A stretch of 64,000 nucleotides of DNA from Methylophilaceae bacterium (GTDB lineage Bacteria; Pseudomonadota; Gammaproteobacteria; Burkholderiales; Methylophilaceae). Every line of letters starts with the position of its first letter. The stretch's first letter is position 1. A program made the position numbers and the translations under genes. The DNA is taken from contig JANZZG010000008.1 in NCBI GenBank assembly GCA_026419515.1, positions 1-64,000 of the forward strand. Reading direction: 5' to 3'. Below, piece after piece: positions 37,477 through 48,064 of the stretch. The notes under the pieces are model-generated. The model saw only the letters and a list, made by a program, of their open reading frames with translations, was not told the origin of the DNA and did not search any database.

Positions 37477-38206
37477 GCGTCTTGTTCTGACACTCCCGCT
37501 GGGTCGGCGTGGGACGCGGCATCAGTACTTGGACGACCTTACGGCCATTCCACTGGGGGCGAATCAAGCGCATGCCAGTGACCCGTTTCTTGGCTACCAG
37601 GAAATACACCCCTCCCATCATCGGCCACCAGCGATCACCGGCACGATCCATCCAACGCAAGTGTGACAGCCACCGCTCGTTCGACAGAGGAGGCACATAA
37701 CAGGCCATGCGCCCACAAACCACTTCCAGACCCAGCAGCGCCAACCAGTCTTTCATGCGCCGCAAAGAAATGAAATGCCCGTTCCAGGGATAGGTTCTGC
37801 GCTTGCCTAACAGGCGACGCAGCCCCCACAAGCTGAATGGATTATACCCGCTGATCACCAAATGACCTTCCGGAACCAACACGCGCTCCGCATCCCGCAA
37901 AATCTGATGCGGGTTTTCCGCAAACTCCAACACGTGGGGCAACAGCAGCAGGTCGATACTATGCGTAGCCAGGGGTAACTGGCCGAACTCGCAGCGTAAC
38001 TTGCCTGCCGTCGGTGCGGCGACGATACGATACGGGATACGGCATTGGCGCAGCAAATCAGTGCCGATGGCTCCCAATTGCACCGCATTGAATCCAAAAC
38101 AGTCGATGACCGCCGCATCGAACAGGGCTTGCTCGCTTTCGAGCAAATATTCCCCCATCGGTGTGGCAAACCATTCGGTTTCGCTTATGATTGCCGTCAT
38201 GGACAT
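37466..38206 (-). CDS. YafS-like class I SAM-dependent methyltransferase
   Basis: 246 aa. The methyltransferase middle reads [47 protein letters not shown], as in the YafS family found between gloB and rnhA in E. coli. The SAM-binding glycine loop is degenerate ([10 protein letters not shown]). Two ATGs (38206 and 38200) are possible. The N-terminal [18 protein letters not shown] resembles the equivalent part of YafS, so the start is upstream of Met17 and the gene overlaps the divergent gloB start. Substrate unknown. Confidence 0.82.
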   Translation of the reverse strand: MSMTAIISETEWFATPMGEYLLESEQALFDAAVIDCFGFNAVQLGAIGTDLLRQCRIPYRIVAAPTAGKLRCEFGQLPLATHSIDLLLLPHVLEFAENPHQILRDAERVLVPEGHLVISGYNPFSLWGLRRLLGKRRTYPWNGHFISLRRMKDWLALLGLEVVCGRMACYVPPLSNERWLSHLRWMDRAGDRWWPMMGGVYFLVAKKRVTGMRLIRPQWNGRKVVQVLMPRPTPTQRECQNKTHEQ

Positions 38207-38966
38207 CGTTCCGCTTCGCGCCTTTCAGGACAACTACATTTGGCTATTGATCCAGGATCGCCATGCCGTGGTCGTCGATCCAGGAGACGCCCGACCAGTA
38301 CAGACTCATTTACAACGGCATGCGCTCTCGTTGCGCGGCATCCTGATCACCCATCATCATGGAGACCATGTCGGCGGCGTTGAGGCGTTGCTGCAGGGCA
38401 CCGCCATCCCGGTATACGCACCGCGCCACGAAACCTTTTCGTTCCCGCATCACCCCGTCGGGGAAGGCGAGCGCATCCAGCTGCCGGAACTGGACATGGT
38501 ATTCGAGGTGCTGGACGTCCCCGGCCACACTGCTGGGCATGTCGCCTATTATGGCGGAAATACGCTGTTCTGTGGTGACACCTTGTTCGGGGGCGGGTGT
38601 GGTCGAGTGTTCGAGGGGACTTGTCGACAACTGTACCACTCCTTACAAAAACTGGCACGGCTACCAGACGAAACCCAGGTTTATTGTGCCCATGAATACA
38701 CGCTGGCCAACCTACGCTTCGCCCTTTCAGTCGATCCCGGCAATCCGCGCCTCATGGAACGCATGCAGCACGACAGCCAACTTGCCGCACTGGGAAAGCC
38801 GACGCTACCCTCCACCCTGGCTCTGGAAAAATCCACCAACCCTTTCCTGCGCTGCCACACACCTCCGCTGCAAACCGTGGCAAGCTTGCTGGAACCGTTG
38901 GCATCAGGCGATCCAGAAGTCACTTTCTGCGTCCTCAGAGAAATGAAAAACAGTTTCAAATCATAG
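38199..38966 (+). CDS. gloB: Hydroxyacylglutathione hydrolase (glyoxalase II)
   Basis: 255 aa from [17 protein letters not shown], the standard GloB start. Metal-binding motif THHHGDHVGG, then HTAGHVAYY, FCGDTLFGGGCGR and CAHEYTLANLRF, plus a C-terminal substrate-binding domain ending in FCVLREMKNSFK. It hydrolyses S-lactoylglutathione in methylglyoxal detoxification. No separate intergenic space exists before it: its ATG lies within the start of the divergent methyltransferase gene. Confidence 0.94.
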   Translation: MDIVPLRAFQDNYIWLLIQDRHAVVVDPGDARPVQTHLQRHALSLRGILITHHHGDHVGGVEALLQGTAIPVYAPRHETFSFPHHPVGEGERIQLPELDMVFEVLDVPGHTAGHVAYYGGNTLFCGDTLFGGGCGRVFEGTCRQLYHSLQKLARLPDETQVYCAHEYTLANLRFALSVDPGNPRLMERMQHDSQLAALGKPTLPSTLALEKSTNPFLRCHTPPLQTVASLLEPLASGDPEVTFCVLREMKNSFKS

Positions 38967-39057
38967 TATTGAAGAACTTTCCTAAAGTCGATTGATCACT
39001 TGACGCCCAAGGGGGATTGCGATTAACATCGCGAAGTCTCATTTTGCTCGCTGCGTG

Positions 39058-40629
39058 ATGACGAAGAGGTTTTGCGTTCGTATACTGCTGCTTTCGTTGA
39101 TCGTTCATTGCCCATGGCTGTATGCGGACACCAATGCCGCGGGTGTCGAGCTCGTCTACACCGAACAGGGAACCGATACCATCGATTCCATGGCGCTTCA
39201 GTCCCATGAGGGCGATCTCAGGCTGGATGCCACCTTGGACGGTCCCCCGACCGAAACCTTGTCCCAAAATCGCGACTTGTGGCAGCGTATTCGCGATGGC
39301 TTCGGCATGGTCGACCTGCAATCCCCTTTCACCGCGATCCATGAATCGTGGTATGCTGCGCGCCCGGATTACGTCAAACGCATGGTAGACCGCAGCCAGC
39401 GTTACCTCCATTACATCGTGGAGGAGGTCCAAAGACGCGGCATGCCAACGGAGATCGCGTTGCTCCCCATGGTGGAGAGCGCTTTCAATCCCCATGCATA
39501 TTCTCGGAGCAAAGCCTCGGGTATCTGGCAGTTCGTGCCCTCCACCGGCAAACATTTTGGCCTACAACAAAACTGGTGGGCAGACAACCGGCGCGACATC
39601 ATCGCTGCCACCAATGCCGCCCTCAATTACCTGGAAAAACTGCATGTGATGTTCGGCACGTGGGAACTGGCATTGGCAGCCTACAATGCCGGCGAAGGTA
39701 CGGTACAACGCGCCATCGAACGCAACCGGCGCAAAGGGCTACCGACCGACTACCAGAGCCTGCCACTGCCGGAAGAGACCCGGAATTACGTCCCCAAACT
39801 GCAGGCCGTCAAGAACATCGTCAGCAACCCGCAGCAGTATGGCCTGGAAATCCCGTCCATCCCAGATCAGCCCTATTTCACCAAAGTCCAGGTGCCAGCG
39901 AAAATCGACATCAACGTAGCCGCCAAGTTGGCCGAAATTTCCATAGAGGAGTTCACGGCCCTCAATCCCGCGCCCAACCGCCCCCTGTTGATGGGCGCGG
40001 GAGGTGGTGTGGAAATTTTGCTTCCCTTGGAAAAGGTCGATGAATTCGAAGCCAATCTGGCCAGTTACGACCGACCCTTGGTCAATTGGCAGACCTACTA
40101 TCCACAGCGTGGGGAGCGCTTGTCCAGTATCTCCCGTAAATTTGGCATCAGTGTGGCTCAACTACGGGATATCAATGGTCTGTCTCCTCGCGCACGCCTC
40201 AAACCCAACCAGCCCCTGCTGGTTCCGGTACGTGGTGATGCAATCGCGCAAACGAGCCCTCCCTCGACGCCGGATCGTGTCGCCATGAAAATGCCTGCGG
40301 CCGAAGACACGCATCATCGGGTGAAAAAAGGCGATACCCTACATAGCATTGCCAAACGCTATGGCATCGGCGCCAAGCAGCTGATGGCGCTCAATGGCCT
40401 CAAATCGGAGCGGTTGCGCCAAGGCCAAATTCTCAAGGTGGCAGGAGCAGCCAAGGCTCCTGCTTCTCGAACCAAGTCCCACTATATCGTGAAACGAGGC
40501 GAAACGCTCACCAGTATCGCCAAGAAATTCAACGTTGCCACCAGTGATCTCAAACGCTGGAACAATCTCGGCAGCAAGCGCACCCTGACGCCGGGGCAAG
40601 CGTTGGTCATTTTCAAAGAAGAAGCCTGA
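39058..40629 (+). CDS. mltD: Membrane-bound lytic murein transglycosylase D with three LysM domains
   Basis: 523 aa from ATG 39058. Signal peptide to about YADTNA without a lipobox cysteine, unlike lipoprotein MltD of E. coli. The SLT domain shows the catalytic Glu in LLPMVESAFNPHAYSRSKASGIWQF and the AAYNAGEGTVQRAI motif. Three LysM repeats follow (about 345-395, 420-465 and 475-520), for example KKGDTLHSIAKRYGI and KRGETLTSIAKKFNV. It cleaves peptidoglycan to 1,6-anhydro products. Seven bases separate it from the binding-protein gene, so it may lead that operon. Confidence 0.93.
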   Translation: MTKRFCVRILLLSLIVHCPWLYADTNAAGVELVYTEQGTDTIDSMALQSHEGDLRLDATLDGPPTETLSQNRDLWQRIRDGFGMVDLQSPFTAIHESWYAARPDYVKRMVDRSQRYLHYIVEEVQRRGMPTEIALLPMVESAFNPHAYSRSKASGIWQFVPSTGKHFGLQQNWWADNRRDIIAATNAALNYLEKLHVMFGTWELALAAYNAGEGTVQRAIERNRRKGLPTDYQSLPLPEETRNYVPKLQAVKNIVSNPQQYGLEIPSIPDQPYFTKVQVPAKIDINVAAKLAEISIEEFTALNPAPNRPLLMGAGGGVEILLPLEKVDEFEANLASYDRPLVNWQTYYPQRGERLSSISRKFGISVAQLRDINGLSPRARLKPNQPLLVPVRGDAIAQTSPPSTPDRVAMKMPAAEDTHHRVKKGDTLHSIAKRYGIGAKQLMALNGLKSERLRQGQILKVAGAAKAPASRTKSHYIVKRGETLTSIAKKFNVATSDLKRWNNLGSKRTLTPGQALVIFKEEA

Positions 40630-40636
40630 CAGCTTC

Positions 40637-42274
40637 ATGCGGCATATCTTCGGCCTCGGCGTGCTGGTTGTTCTACTTGCCGCCTGTGAGCGTAATCCCC
40701 TGCCGCCATCAACCGATCTCGAAGCCTCCTACCCTGTTGAAAGCGGAGGAACCTTGATCGATGCCATGGCAGGCGAGCCTTCTGGCCTGATCCCCATGAT
40801 TGCCGGCGAGTCGGCTGCTTCTGCCATCGCCAGCCGTATCTTCAACACCCTGCTGCGCTACGACCGCAACCTGGAATTGGAAGGAGAATTGGCTCAATCT
40901 TGGAGCATATCGCGCGATCAAAGAACCATCACCTTTACGCTCAAACCAGGACTCAAATGGGAAGATGGCGCCCCACTGACCAGTGCCGATGTGCTGTTCA
41001 CTTGGGAATTGGTCACCGATGACCGCACTCGAACTCCTTATGCCTCCGACTACAAACTCGTGACGAAGGCAGAGGCCCCAGACGCAAGAACCTTTCGGGT
41101 CACCTATGCCCAGCCCTATGCACCTGCACTCGACTCTTGGGCAAGCTTGCAAATCCTGCCCAAACACATACTGCAAGGACAGGACATCAATACCACCACA
41201 TTCGCCCGTAAACCGATAGGGAGCCACTATTACCGCTTGGAAGAATGGAAAACCGGGGAACGCATTTCTTTGGTGCGCAACCCCAATGCGACACAAGGCC
41301 CGCCCCGCATCGACCGGCTAATTTCGCGTTTTATCCCGGATCCCGCTTCGCAGTTTCTGGAACTGATGGCGGACAACATCGACATCATGAACCTCAATCC
41401 CATCCAGTACGCCCGCATCATTCCGGCCCGGCCGGAAATGAAGCGCAACATCGCACTCTACAAGGAACTCGGCAATGGCTATACCTACCTCGGCTTCAAT
41501 CTCAAACGCGTCCCTTTCGATGACGTGCGTGTGCGTCAAGCCATCAACTACGCGATCGACAAACAGGAACTGATCGATGGCGTGCTGCTGGGCCTGGGTG
41601 AGCCGGTCGCGGCGCCCTACAAGCCGGGTACGCGCTGGGTGAATCCGGAACTCGAACCTTATCCCTACGACCCGCGAAAAGCGCGCCTATTGCTCAAGGC
41701 GGCCGGCTTCGAAGACCATGACGACGACGGCATCCTGGATCGCGCTGGCAAACCTTTGCGCTTCGAAATCATCACCAACCAGAACAAACAGCGTGAAATG
41801 AGCGCGGTACTGATCCAGCGCCGGCTCAAGGACATTGGCATTGAAGTCCACATCCGTGTATTGGAATGGGCCAGCTTCCTGGGCCGATACATCAAGACGG
41901 GGGATTTCGACGCTGTCATTCTGGGCTGGGGCCTGTCTCTCGACCCCGACCAATACAATATTTGGCATTCCTCGCAAACCAAACCAGGGCAGTTCAATTT
42001 CATCGGTTACCATAACCCCATGGTCGACAAACTGCTGGAACAGGGAAGGCTGGAAATGGATCCGGACAAGCGGATGAAAATCTATCACACGTTTTCCCGC
42101 CTGCTGCTGGAAGACAGCCCTGTCGTCTATCTGTATGCCGGCTATGGTCTGCCCGCTATCCACAAGCGCGTGCGCGGCATCGACAGTCCCGCTCCGCCAG
42201 CTGGCATCGGCTGGAACGCGCAGGACTGGTACCTCCCCTCGCCCTTGCGTCGTACGGAGATATCCGCGCAATGA
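40637..42274 (+). CDS. Peptide-type ABC substrate-binding lipoprotein
   Basis: 545 aa. Lipobox VLLAAC near residue 17, then the SBP_bac_5 pattern: [55 protein letters not shown], and [39 protein letters not shown]. An EF-hand-like DHDDDGILD loop (about 365) is typical of this subgroup. It follows mltD by 7 bases and overlaps the permease as ATGA, so muropeptide uptake is an attractive but unproven role. Confidence 0.9.
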   Translation: MRHIFGLGVLVVLLAACERNPLPPSTDLEASYPVESGGTLIDAMAGEPSGLIPMIAGESAASAIASRIFNTLLRYDRNLELEGELAQSWSISRDQRTITFTLKPGLKWEDGAPLTSADVLFTWELVTDDRTRTPYASDYKLVTKAEAPDARTFRVTYAQPYAPALDSWASLQILPKHILQGQDINTTTFARKPIGSHYYRLEEWKTGERISLVRNPNATQGPPRIDRLISRFIPDPASQFLELMADNIDIMNLNPIQYARIIPARPEMKRNIALYKELGNGYTYLGFNLKRVPFDDVRVRQAINYAIDKQELIDGVLLGLGEPVAAPYKPGTRWVNPELEPYPYDPRKARLLLKAAGFEDHDDDGILDRAGKPLRFEIITNQNKQREMSAVLIQRRLKDIGIEVHIRVLEWASFLGRYIKTGDFDAVILGWGLSLDPDQYNIWHSSQTKPGQFNFIGYHNPMVDKLLEQGRLEMDPDKRMKIYHTFSRLLLEDSPVVYLYAGYGLPAIHKRVRGIDSPAPPAGIGWNAQDWYLPSPLRRTEISAQ

Positions 42275-43290
42275 CCCGCTATCTGTTGAAACGCCTGTTC
42301 TGGATGGTGCCACTTTTGATCGGCATCAGCCTGATCTCCTTTTTCATCATGCACCTTGCTCCTGGTGACATCACCACTACCGAAGCCGGATTCAACCCCA
42401 AAGCAAGCGAAGAATCGCGCCAGAAACTACGCAAGCTCTATCATCTCGACGAACCCATCCTTGTGCAGTATGGCTACTGGCTCAAGCGCATGGCCACGCT
42501 GGATTTCGGTACCTCTTTTGCCAGCCACCAGCGCCCCGTGTTCTGGGAGCGGCGCGATGCACAAGGCAACGTGCAGAAAGGCTTGATCCAGGAAGCCCTG
42601 CCGGTCACCTTGCTCATCAACGTGTTGAGCCTCGTGTTGATCTTCGTCGTCGCTCTGCCGCTCGGTGTCATCGCGGCGCTGCATCAGAACGGCCCGCCGG
42701 ACCGCATCATCACCCTCTTCGTGTTCGTGGGGTTCGCCATTCCGGGGTTCTGGCTGGCGCTCATGCTCATGTACTGGCTGGGTGTCGTCCATGGCTGGCT
42801 GCCGATCTCTGGCCTGCACAGCCTGGACCACGACAAGCTGGGTGGTCTGGCCCAACTGGTGGATACGGCACGACACCTGGTGTTGCCCGTCTTCATTTCG
42901 GCCCTGGGCGGCCTGGCCGGCATCTCGCTGTTCGTCAAGAATGGCATGCTGGACGTGCTGCGCCAGGACTACATCACCACTGCACGCGCTAAAGGTTTGC
43001 CGGAAAAGACAGTGGTCTACCGCCATGCCCTGCGCAACGCCCTGCTGCCGCTCATCACTCTGCTGGGCCTGTCCATCCCCGGCCTGATCGGCGGGTCGGT
43101 GATCGCCGAATCGCTGTTCGCCATTCCCGGCATGGGCAAGTTGTTCTACGATGCCGTCCTGATGCGTGATTTCCCGGTCATCATGGGCATCCTCACCATC
43201 GGCGCGGTACTCACCTTGATTGGCAACCTGCTGGCCGACATCGCCTATGCCTGGGCCGATCCACGCGTGCGACGGGGGGTGGTGCATTGA
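42271..43290 (+). CDS. Peptide-type ABC transporter permease, DppB/AppB-like
   Basis: 339 aa. N-terminal helix, HLAPGD segment, a long periplasmic loop, then five helices and the EAA-like loop [24 protein letters not shown], ending in [11 protein letters not shown]. The start overlaps the binding-protein stop (ATGA) and the stop overlaps the next start (TTGA). Confidence 0.92.
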   Translation: MTRYLLKRLFWMVPLLIGISLISFFIMHLAPGDITTTEAGFNPKASEESRQKLRKLYHLDEPILVQYGYWLKRMATLDFGTSFASHQRPVFWERRDAQGNVQKGLIQEALPVTLLINVLSLVLIFVVALPLGVIAALHQNGPPDRIITLFVFVGFAIPGFWLALMLMYWLGVVHGWLPISGLHSLDHDKLGGLAQLVDTARHLVLPVFISALGGLAGISLFVKNGMLDVLRQDYITTARAKGLPEKTVVYRHALRNALLPLITLLGLSIPGLIGGSVIAESLFAIPGMGKLFYDAVLMRDFPVIMGILTIGAVLTLIGNLLADIAYAWADPRVRRGVVH

Positions 43291-44105
43291 AACGCGCATT
43301 CGCCAATCCACTCGCACGCTTGGGACTCGCGCTCATCGCGAGCATCTTGCTCTTGGCGTTGCTGGCCCCCGTCATCGCTCCCTATGATCCAGATGCGATC
43401 AACGTCAAATCCATCCTGCTGCCGCCCTCGGCCGAGCACTGGATGGGCACCGACGGCCTAGGACGTGACGTCTTTTCGCGCATGCTGTTCGGTGCGCGAA
43501 TCTCGCTGCTGGTTGGCTTCGTCGCGGTCGGCATCGCCACTGTCATTGGTGTCGTGCTCGGCGCCTTCGCCGGTTTTTACCGCGGCTGGGTGGACATCAT
43601 CATCATGCGCCTGGTGGATGTCATGCTGTCCATCCCCACGTTTTTCCTCATTCTCGCCGTGATTGCCTTCCTTGACCCCTCGATCTGGAACATCATGGTG
43701 GTGATTGGCTTGACCTCCTGGATGGGGGTAGCACGCTTGGTGCGCGCCGAGTTTTTGAGTCTGCGTGAGCGCGAGTTCGTACTCTCCGCACAGACTCTGG
43801 GTGCGAGCGAAGTACGTTTGATTTTTCGTCACCTGCTGCCCAATAGCCTTACTCCCATCATCGTCAGCTTCGTGCTGGGGGTGGCTAGCGCGGTGCTGTT
43901 GGAATCCGGCCTGTCTTTCCTGGGCTTGGGAGTGCAGCCCCCCCAAGCTTCCTGGGGCAACATTTTGACGGATGGCAAGGAATACATTCAGTTCGCCTGG
44001 TGGCTGTCTTTCTTCCCGGGACTTGCCATTTTGCTCACCGTGCTCGGCTATAACCTTTTGGGCGAAGGACTGCGAGACGCCCTGGATCCTCGTAAACATC
44101 CGTGA
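43287..44105 (+). CDS. Peptide-type ABC transporter permease, DppC-like (TTG start)
   Basis: 272 aa from TTG overlapping the upstream stop as TTGA. DppC features: [85 protein letters not shown] and [16 protein letters not shown]. No ATPase gene follows; the next gene (gph) is convergent, 37 bases away. Confidence 0.92.
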   Translation: MKRAFANPLARLGLALIASILLLALLAPVIAPYDPDAINVKSILLPPSAEHWMGTDGLGRDVFSRMLFGARISLLVGFVAVGIATVIGVVLGAFAGFYRGWVDIIIMRLVDVMLSIPTFFLILAVIAFLDPSIWNIMVVIGLTSWMGVARLVRAEFLSLREREFVLSAQTLGASEVRLIFRHLLPNSLTPIIVSFVLGVASAVLLESGLSFLGLGVQPPQASWGNILTDGKEYIQFAWWLSFFPGLAILLTVLGYNLLGEGLRDALDPRKHP

Positions 44106-44142
44106 ACGAGGCCACGACGGCGTGCACGTCAAGCCCATGCGC

Positions 44143-44796
44143 TCACGCCAGAATCGAAAGCAATTCCCGTGGTTCGACGATCATTCCTTGCGCATTCCAG
44201 GTCTCGGGCAGGTCATCTTTACCCAGGTAACCATAGGTGGCAACCACGGTCTGCATACCCGCCGCACGCCCTGCGACGACATCCCTTTCTGCATCCCCTA
44301 CGTACACACAATCTTTCGGAGCGATGCCCATCTGCCGGCTGGCGAGCAGCAGGGAATCGGGATACGGTTTGGGACGTGCGCAATCGTCACCACTGACGAT
44401 GCTGGCCGACCGTTGTGCCAGGCCCAGCGCTTCCATTAAGGGGAGGGTGAAACGGCGCGGCTTGTTGGTCACGATGCCCCACGGCATGTGCCAGCGCTCC
44501 AGCGTCTGCAACACCTCGGTGATGCCTTCGAACAGCACCGGCTGGCGGCAGAACACCGCTTCGTAGAGCTGGAGATATTCCTCACGCATGGCGGCAAACG
44601 CGGCATCTTCCGGACTCAGGCCAAACCCAATACCCAACAGGCCACGTGTCCCATGCGATGCATAAGGCCGGATGGCCTCCTGCGGCAAGGGCGGCAAACC
44701 ATGACGTTCGCGCTGCATGTTGAGCGCAAGACCAAGGGCGGGCGCGGTATCCGCGAAAGTTCCATCGAGATCGAACAGGACTGCCTTGACTTTCAA
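44143..44796 (-). CDS. gph: Phosphoglycolate phosphatase-type HAD hydrolase (TTG start)
   Basis: 217 aa from TTG overlapping the ubiG stop as TTGA; the longer frame upstream lies inside ubiG. HAD motif I is [10 protein letters not shown], where Gph usually has DGTLVDT or DGTLIDS; motif II is IVTNKP, motif III is [10 protein letters not shown] and motif IV is [16 protein letters not shown]. It removes phosphate from 2-phosphoglycolate formed in DNA repair or by RuBisCO. The ubiG-gph pairing is common in proteobacteria. Confidence 0.88.
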   Translation of the reverse strand: MKVKAVLFDLDGTFADTAPALGLALNMQRERHGLPPLPQEAIRPYASHGTRGLLGIGFGLSPEDAAFAAMREEYLQLYEAVFCRQPVLFEGITEVLQTLERWHMPWGIVTNKPRRFTLPLMEALGLAQRSASIVSGDDCARPKPYPDSLLLASRQMGIAPKDCVYVGDAERDVVAGRAAGMQTVVATYGYLGKDDLPETWNAQGMIVEPRELLSILA

Positions 44797-45512
44797 GATT
44801 TGCTGGCGTGTAGGATGTAATTGACTGAAACGTCGCGACCCAGCCCATATTTGCGGGTGAGGGGGTTGTAGTGCATGCCGATGATGTCGCTCACCTCCAG
44901 GCCGGAGGCACGACACCAGGCCGACAGTTCAGACGGCTTGATGAATTTTTCATACTGGTGCGTGCCGCGCGGCAGCAGATTGAGTACATATTCCGCCCCC
45001 ACCACGGCGAACAGATAGGATTTCGGATTGCGGTTGAGGGTGGAAAGAAACACATGGCCGCCCGGCTTCACCAGCGTGGCACAGGCAGACACCACTGCGG
45101 CGGGACCCGGCACATGCTCGAGCATTTCCATACAGGTCACCACGTCGAAGCTGGCGGGGGCTTCGGCCGCCAGCGCTTCGACTGAGAGCAGGCGGTAATC
45201 CACCGCCACGCCGCTCTCCAGCCGGTGCAGCTGGGCCACCCTGAGCGATTTTTCTCCCAGGTCGATCCCCGTCACCTCCGCCCCGCGCATGGCCATGGCC
45301 TCGGACAGGATGCCCCCGCCACACCCCACATCCAGCACACGCTTACCTTGCAGGTCAGCCCGCCGGTCTATGTAATCCAACCGCAATGGGTTGATGTCGT
45401 GCAGGGGCTTGAACTCCCCTGCGGGGTCCCACCAGCGGTGAGCGAGCGCCGCAAACTTCTCCAGTTCGTGGGGATCGGCGTTCAATGCAGAGTCCGCAGC
45501 CGCTTCTGCCAT
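44793..45512 (-). CDS. ubiG: Ubiquinone biosynthesis O-methyltransferase UbiG
   Basis: 239 aa. Starts with the family-typical [37 protein letters not shown] motif I is [16 protein letters not shown], followed by [10 protein letters not shown] and [14 protein letters not shown]. The [42 protein letters not shown] segment is diagnostic. It catalyses both O-methylations of ubiquinone synthesis. The first 31 bases overlap mtaD. Confidence 0.96.
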   Translation of the reverse strand: MAEAAADSALNADPHELEKFAALAHRWWDPAGEFKPLHDINPLRLDYIDRRADLQGKRVLDVGCGGGILSEAMAMRGAEVTGIDLGEKSLRVAQLHRLESGVAVDYRLLSVEALAAEAPASFDVVTCMEMLEHVPGPAAVVSACATLVKPGGHVFLSTLNRNPKSYLFAVVGAEYVLNLLPRGTHQYEKFIKPSELSAWCRASGLEVSDIIGMHYNPLTRKYGLGRDVSVNYILHASKS

Positions 45513-46801
45513 GTTCGCGTCCTTTCCAACAGTTCCGTACGGTCCAGCATGGTGAGCTGCCTTGCGGAAAGCAACGCCTCACCTTCCACCCAGACATGCG
45601 TGACCTGATCCCGCCCTGCGGCATAGACCAAGTGGGAAACCACGTCATAGCATGGCTGGGTTTCCAGGGCCGAGAGGTCCACGGCCACCAGGTCGGCGCA
45701 CTTGCCGGCTTCGATGCTACCGATCTGATCATCCAACCCCAAGGCGCGCGCGGCGTTGACCGTTGCGCATTCGAGCGCCTGCCAGGCCGGCATCACTTCA
45801 GCATTACCGCTGGCACCTTTGGCCAGCAGCGCGGCCAGCCTCATCTCGCCGAACATGTCCAGACGATTGTTACTGGCGGCACCATCCGTGCCTAGTCCGA
45901 CGCTGACCCCCCGTGCCAGTAGTTCAGCCACCGGAGCAATGCCACTCCCCAATTTCAGGTTGGAGCTCGGACAATGCGCGATATGACAACCCCGTTCGGC
46001 CAAGAGTTCGATCTCGTGCCGTGTCAGGTGCACCCCATGGGCAGCGATCGTATTGGGCCCCAGCAGCCCGAGACGCAGCATGCGTTGCATGGGACGTACT
46101 CCATGCTGAGCTTCGCTCTGGGCGATTTCCTCCTGTGTCTCGTGTAGATGGATATGGACGTTCAGGCTGAGCTGGTCGGCATAGAGTATCACTTTTTCGA
46201 AAGTACGATCAGAAATGGTATAAGGCGCATGCGGTGCCAAACAGGTCGTGATACGTTGCACCTCGCGCAACGCATCGCGTGCGGCCAGACCTTTGGTCAG
46301 GTAATCATCTGCATCCGAGGCATAGGGCGTGGGGAAATCCAGGATGGTGAGCCCCAGGCAAGCACGTATGCCGCTTTGCTCGACCGCGGTGGCGGCGGCC
46401 TTGGGAAAAAAGTACATATCGGAAAAGCAGGTCGTCCCCCCCGCGATCATTTCGGCGCAGGCCAGCAGGGTGCCTTCGTGCACGAAACTTTCCGACATGC
46501 TGGCGGTTTCGGCCGGCCAGATGCGCTCGTTCAGCCAGCGCATCAAAGGCAAATCGTCCGCCACACCCCGCATCAATGCCATGGCGGCATGCGTATGCAA
46601 GTTGATCAGACCCGGTATCAGAACATGCTCCGCAAGCACGATGCGCTGCCTGGGCACGAATCGTACCTGCGCCTCCTCCAGGGGCAACACCGCAACGATA
46701 CGTCCATCCAGGACCGCCACCGCATAGGCTTCAAGAACCACACTGCGCGGCACCACCGGAACGATCCAGCGAGGAGCGATCAACAGATCAACGTCGGTCA
46801 T
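45482..46801 (-). CDS. mtaD: 5-methylthioadenosine / S-adenosylhomocysteine deaminase-type amidohydrolase
   Basis: 439 aa. Amidohydrolase metal ligands: NLHTHAAM, the HLHET pair, AAHGVHL and [27 protein letters not shown] is typical of TRZ/ATZ and MtaD proteins. It would deaminate adenosylhomocysteine or methylthioadenosine, which fits its coupling to the SAM-dependent UbiG gene. Guanine or chlorohydrolase activities are less likely alternatives. Confidence 0.87.
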   Translation of the reverse strand: MTDVDLLIAPRWIVPVVPRSVVLEAYAVAVLDGRIVAVLPLEEAQVRFVPRQRIVLAEHVLIPGLINLHTHAAMALMRGVADDLPLMRWLNERIWPAETASMSESFVHEGTLLACAEMIAGGTTCFSDMYFFPKAAATAVEQSGIRACLGLTILDFPTPYASDADDYLTKGLAARDALREVQRITTCLAPHAPYTISDRTFEKVILYADQLSLNVHIHLHETQEEIAQSEAQHGVRPMQRMLRLGLLGPNTIAAHGVHLTRHEIELLAERGCHIAHCPSSNLKLGSGIAPVAELLARGVSVGLGTDGAASNNRLDMFGEMRLAALLAKGASGNAEVMPAWQALECATVNAARALGLDDQIGSIEAGKCADLVAVDLSALETQPCYDVVSHLVYAAGRDQVTHVWVEGEALLSARQLTMLDRTELLERTRTWQKRLRTLH

Positions 46802-46835
46802 GTGATACGGGTACCCACAGCAGGCGCAGAGACGA

Positions 46836-46860
46836 AAAAGCCCCGACCAGCGGGGCTTTT
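46836..46860 (-). terminator. Rho-independent terminator after ompA
   Basis: A perfect 10-bp stem (AAAAGCCCCG / CGGGGCTTTT) with a 5-base loop, followed on the minus strand by a T run. It lies 17 bases past the ompA stop and before mtaD, so it ends ompA transcription and could act in both directions. Confidence 0.9.
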
Positions 46861-46877
46861 GTCTGCAGTTTAGATGA

Positions 46878-48002
46878 TCATGGTGCCATCTGACGTTGCA
46901 CTTCGATTTCCACTACCACACGGCGGTTGGGCTGCAGGCATTCAATCAGCTTTCTACCACGCACCCCCTTGCAATCTACCACCGGCATGGTCTCTCCCTT
47001 ACCGACCGCATGCAGACGGCTTTCGGCGATCCCTTGGCTGGCGATGTACTTCTTGACCTCGTTGGCGCGCCGCTCGGACAATCTCTGATTGTATTTCGCA
47101 TCACCGATGCGGTCGGTATGGCCGGTGATCAGTACCAGCTCGACTTCCGGATGGGCTTTCATCTTCTCGACGACTTCCACGTCGAGGATCTTTTTACCCT
47201 CCTCCTTCAGTGCATACTTGTCGAAGTCGAACAACACCTCGGCTTGCAACGTCACTTTTTCGAAGGCAGGCGCGTCTGGTCCGATCGGTTCGGGTTGTAC
47301 TTGTTCCGCGGGATCGAGCAGTTCCGGCAGTGGCTCCTCATCATAAGGTGGAATTTCGTCCATCACGACCGACACCGGAGCTGGCTGAACGGCTTCTACT
47401 GTCTGTTTGGGAGCGCCAAAATTGATGATGAGCCCTAGGTTGAAATAGGTATTGCCGACGATCTCATCACGGTCATTGCCGAACAAGATACGCCGCTTGT
47501 CCTCGGCACGGCTCCAGACGTGACGCAGATCGGCCTGCAAACCGATGGTGTCGGTGAAGAAATACTGAAAGCCTGCACCAACGTTGGCCATCCAGGAGGT
47601 ATCGCTACCGCGCGGATTGCCGCCGCCGTCGTAGTTGATTCGGTTGTGCGCGCCCCCGAACCCGGCAAGCAGAAATGGCCGGAATCTATCGCGACTGAAC
47701 ATGTAGAGCGCATCTACGCCAAACAATGTCTGCTTGTAATCTCCCCCGGTGAAACGGTCATCGTCTTCGTCTGCTTTGGCGTGGCTCAAACCAAGCTGCA
47801 CATCCCAATGACGACTCAGGGATTTCCCTATCCGCAGACCATATGAAACGTCGTTGTCTGCTTCCAGATCGCTGTCAGGGTGCATATACCCAATTTGGGG
47901 CATGAGGTAGATGGAACCTTGGTAAGCTTCCTCGGCCAACAGCGAACCGGAAGCACCACCAAGCAGACTCGCCATGGCAAAGGCCGCAAGCTTACGTTTC
48001 AT
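46878..48002 (-). CDS. ompA: OmpA-family outer-membrane protein
   Basis: 374 aa from MKRKLAAFAMASLLGG; an in-frame ATG at 48098 is rejected because it precedes the promoter. Signal peptide to about LLA-EEAYQ. The N-terminal half is an eight-strand beta-barrel pattern (IYLMPQIGYMHPDSDLEADNDVSYGLRIGKSL). A Pro/Glu-rich linker (about 215-255) leads to the OmpA peptidoglycan-binding domain: LFDFDKYALKEEGKKIL, LVLITGHTDRIGDAKYNQRLSERRANEVKKYI and the Cys-containing CKGVRGRKLIECLQPNRRV. It tethers the outer membrane to murein. Confidence 0.93.
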   Translation of the reverse strand: MKRKLAAFAMASLLGGASGSLLAEEAYQGSIYLMPQIGYMHPDSDLEADNDVSYGLRIGKSLSRHWDVQLGLSHAKADEDDDRFTGGDYKQTLFGVDALYMFSRDRFRPFLLAGFGGAHNRINYDGGGNPRGSDTSWMANVGAGFQYFFTDTIGLQADLRHVWSRAEDKRRILFGNDRDEIVGNTYFNLGLIINFGAPKQTVEAVQPAPVSVVMDEIPPYDEEPLPELLDPAEQVQPEPIGPDAPAFEKVTLQAEVLFDFDKYALKEEGKKILDVEVVEKMKAHPEVELVLITGHTDRIGDAKYNQRLSERRANEVKKYIASQGIAESRLHAVGKGETMPVVDCKGVRGRKLIECLQPNRRVVVEIEVQRQMAP

Positions 48003-48035
48003 ATGGACATTCCCCTTTTGTGCGAAATTGCTTGA

Positions 48036-48064
48036 ACTATACGAAAAGCGCTTCAACATTGCAA
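48036..48064 (-). promoter_or_regulatory. Sigma-70 promoter for ompA
   Basis: On the minus strand: TTGCAA (48059-48064), a 17-base spacer, TATAGT (48036-48041). Transcription would start near 48029, giving a leader of about 27 bases with AAGGGGAA before the ATG. The -35 box lies inside the last codons of the upstream mfnB-like gene. Confidence 0.7.

Noticed and set aside
44106-44142. GGCGTG/CACGCC inverted repeat between the convergent DppC-like gene and gph
   Set aside because: Only 6 bp with a loop of about 19 and no T run.
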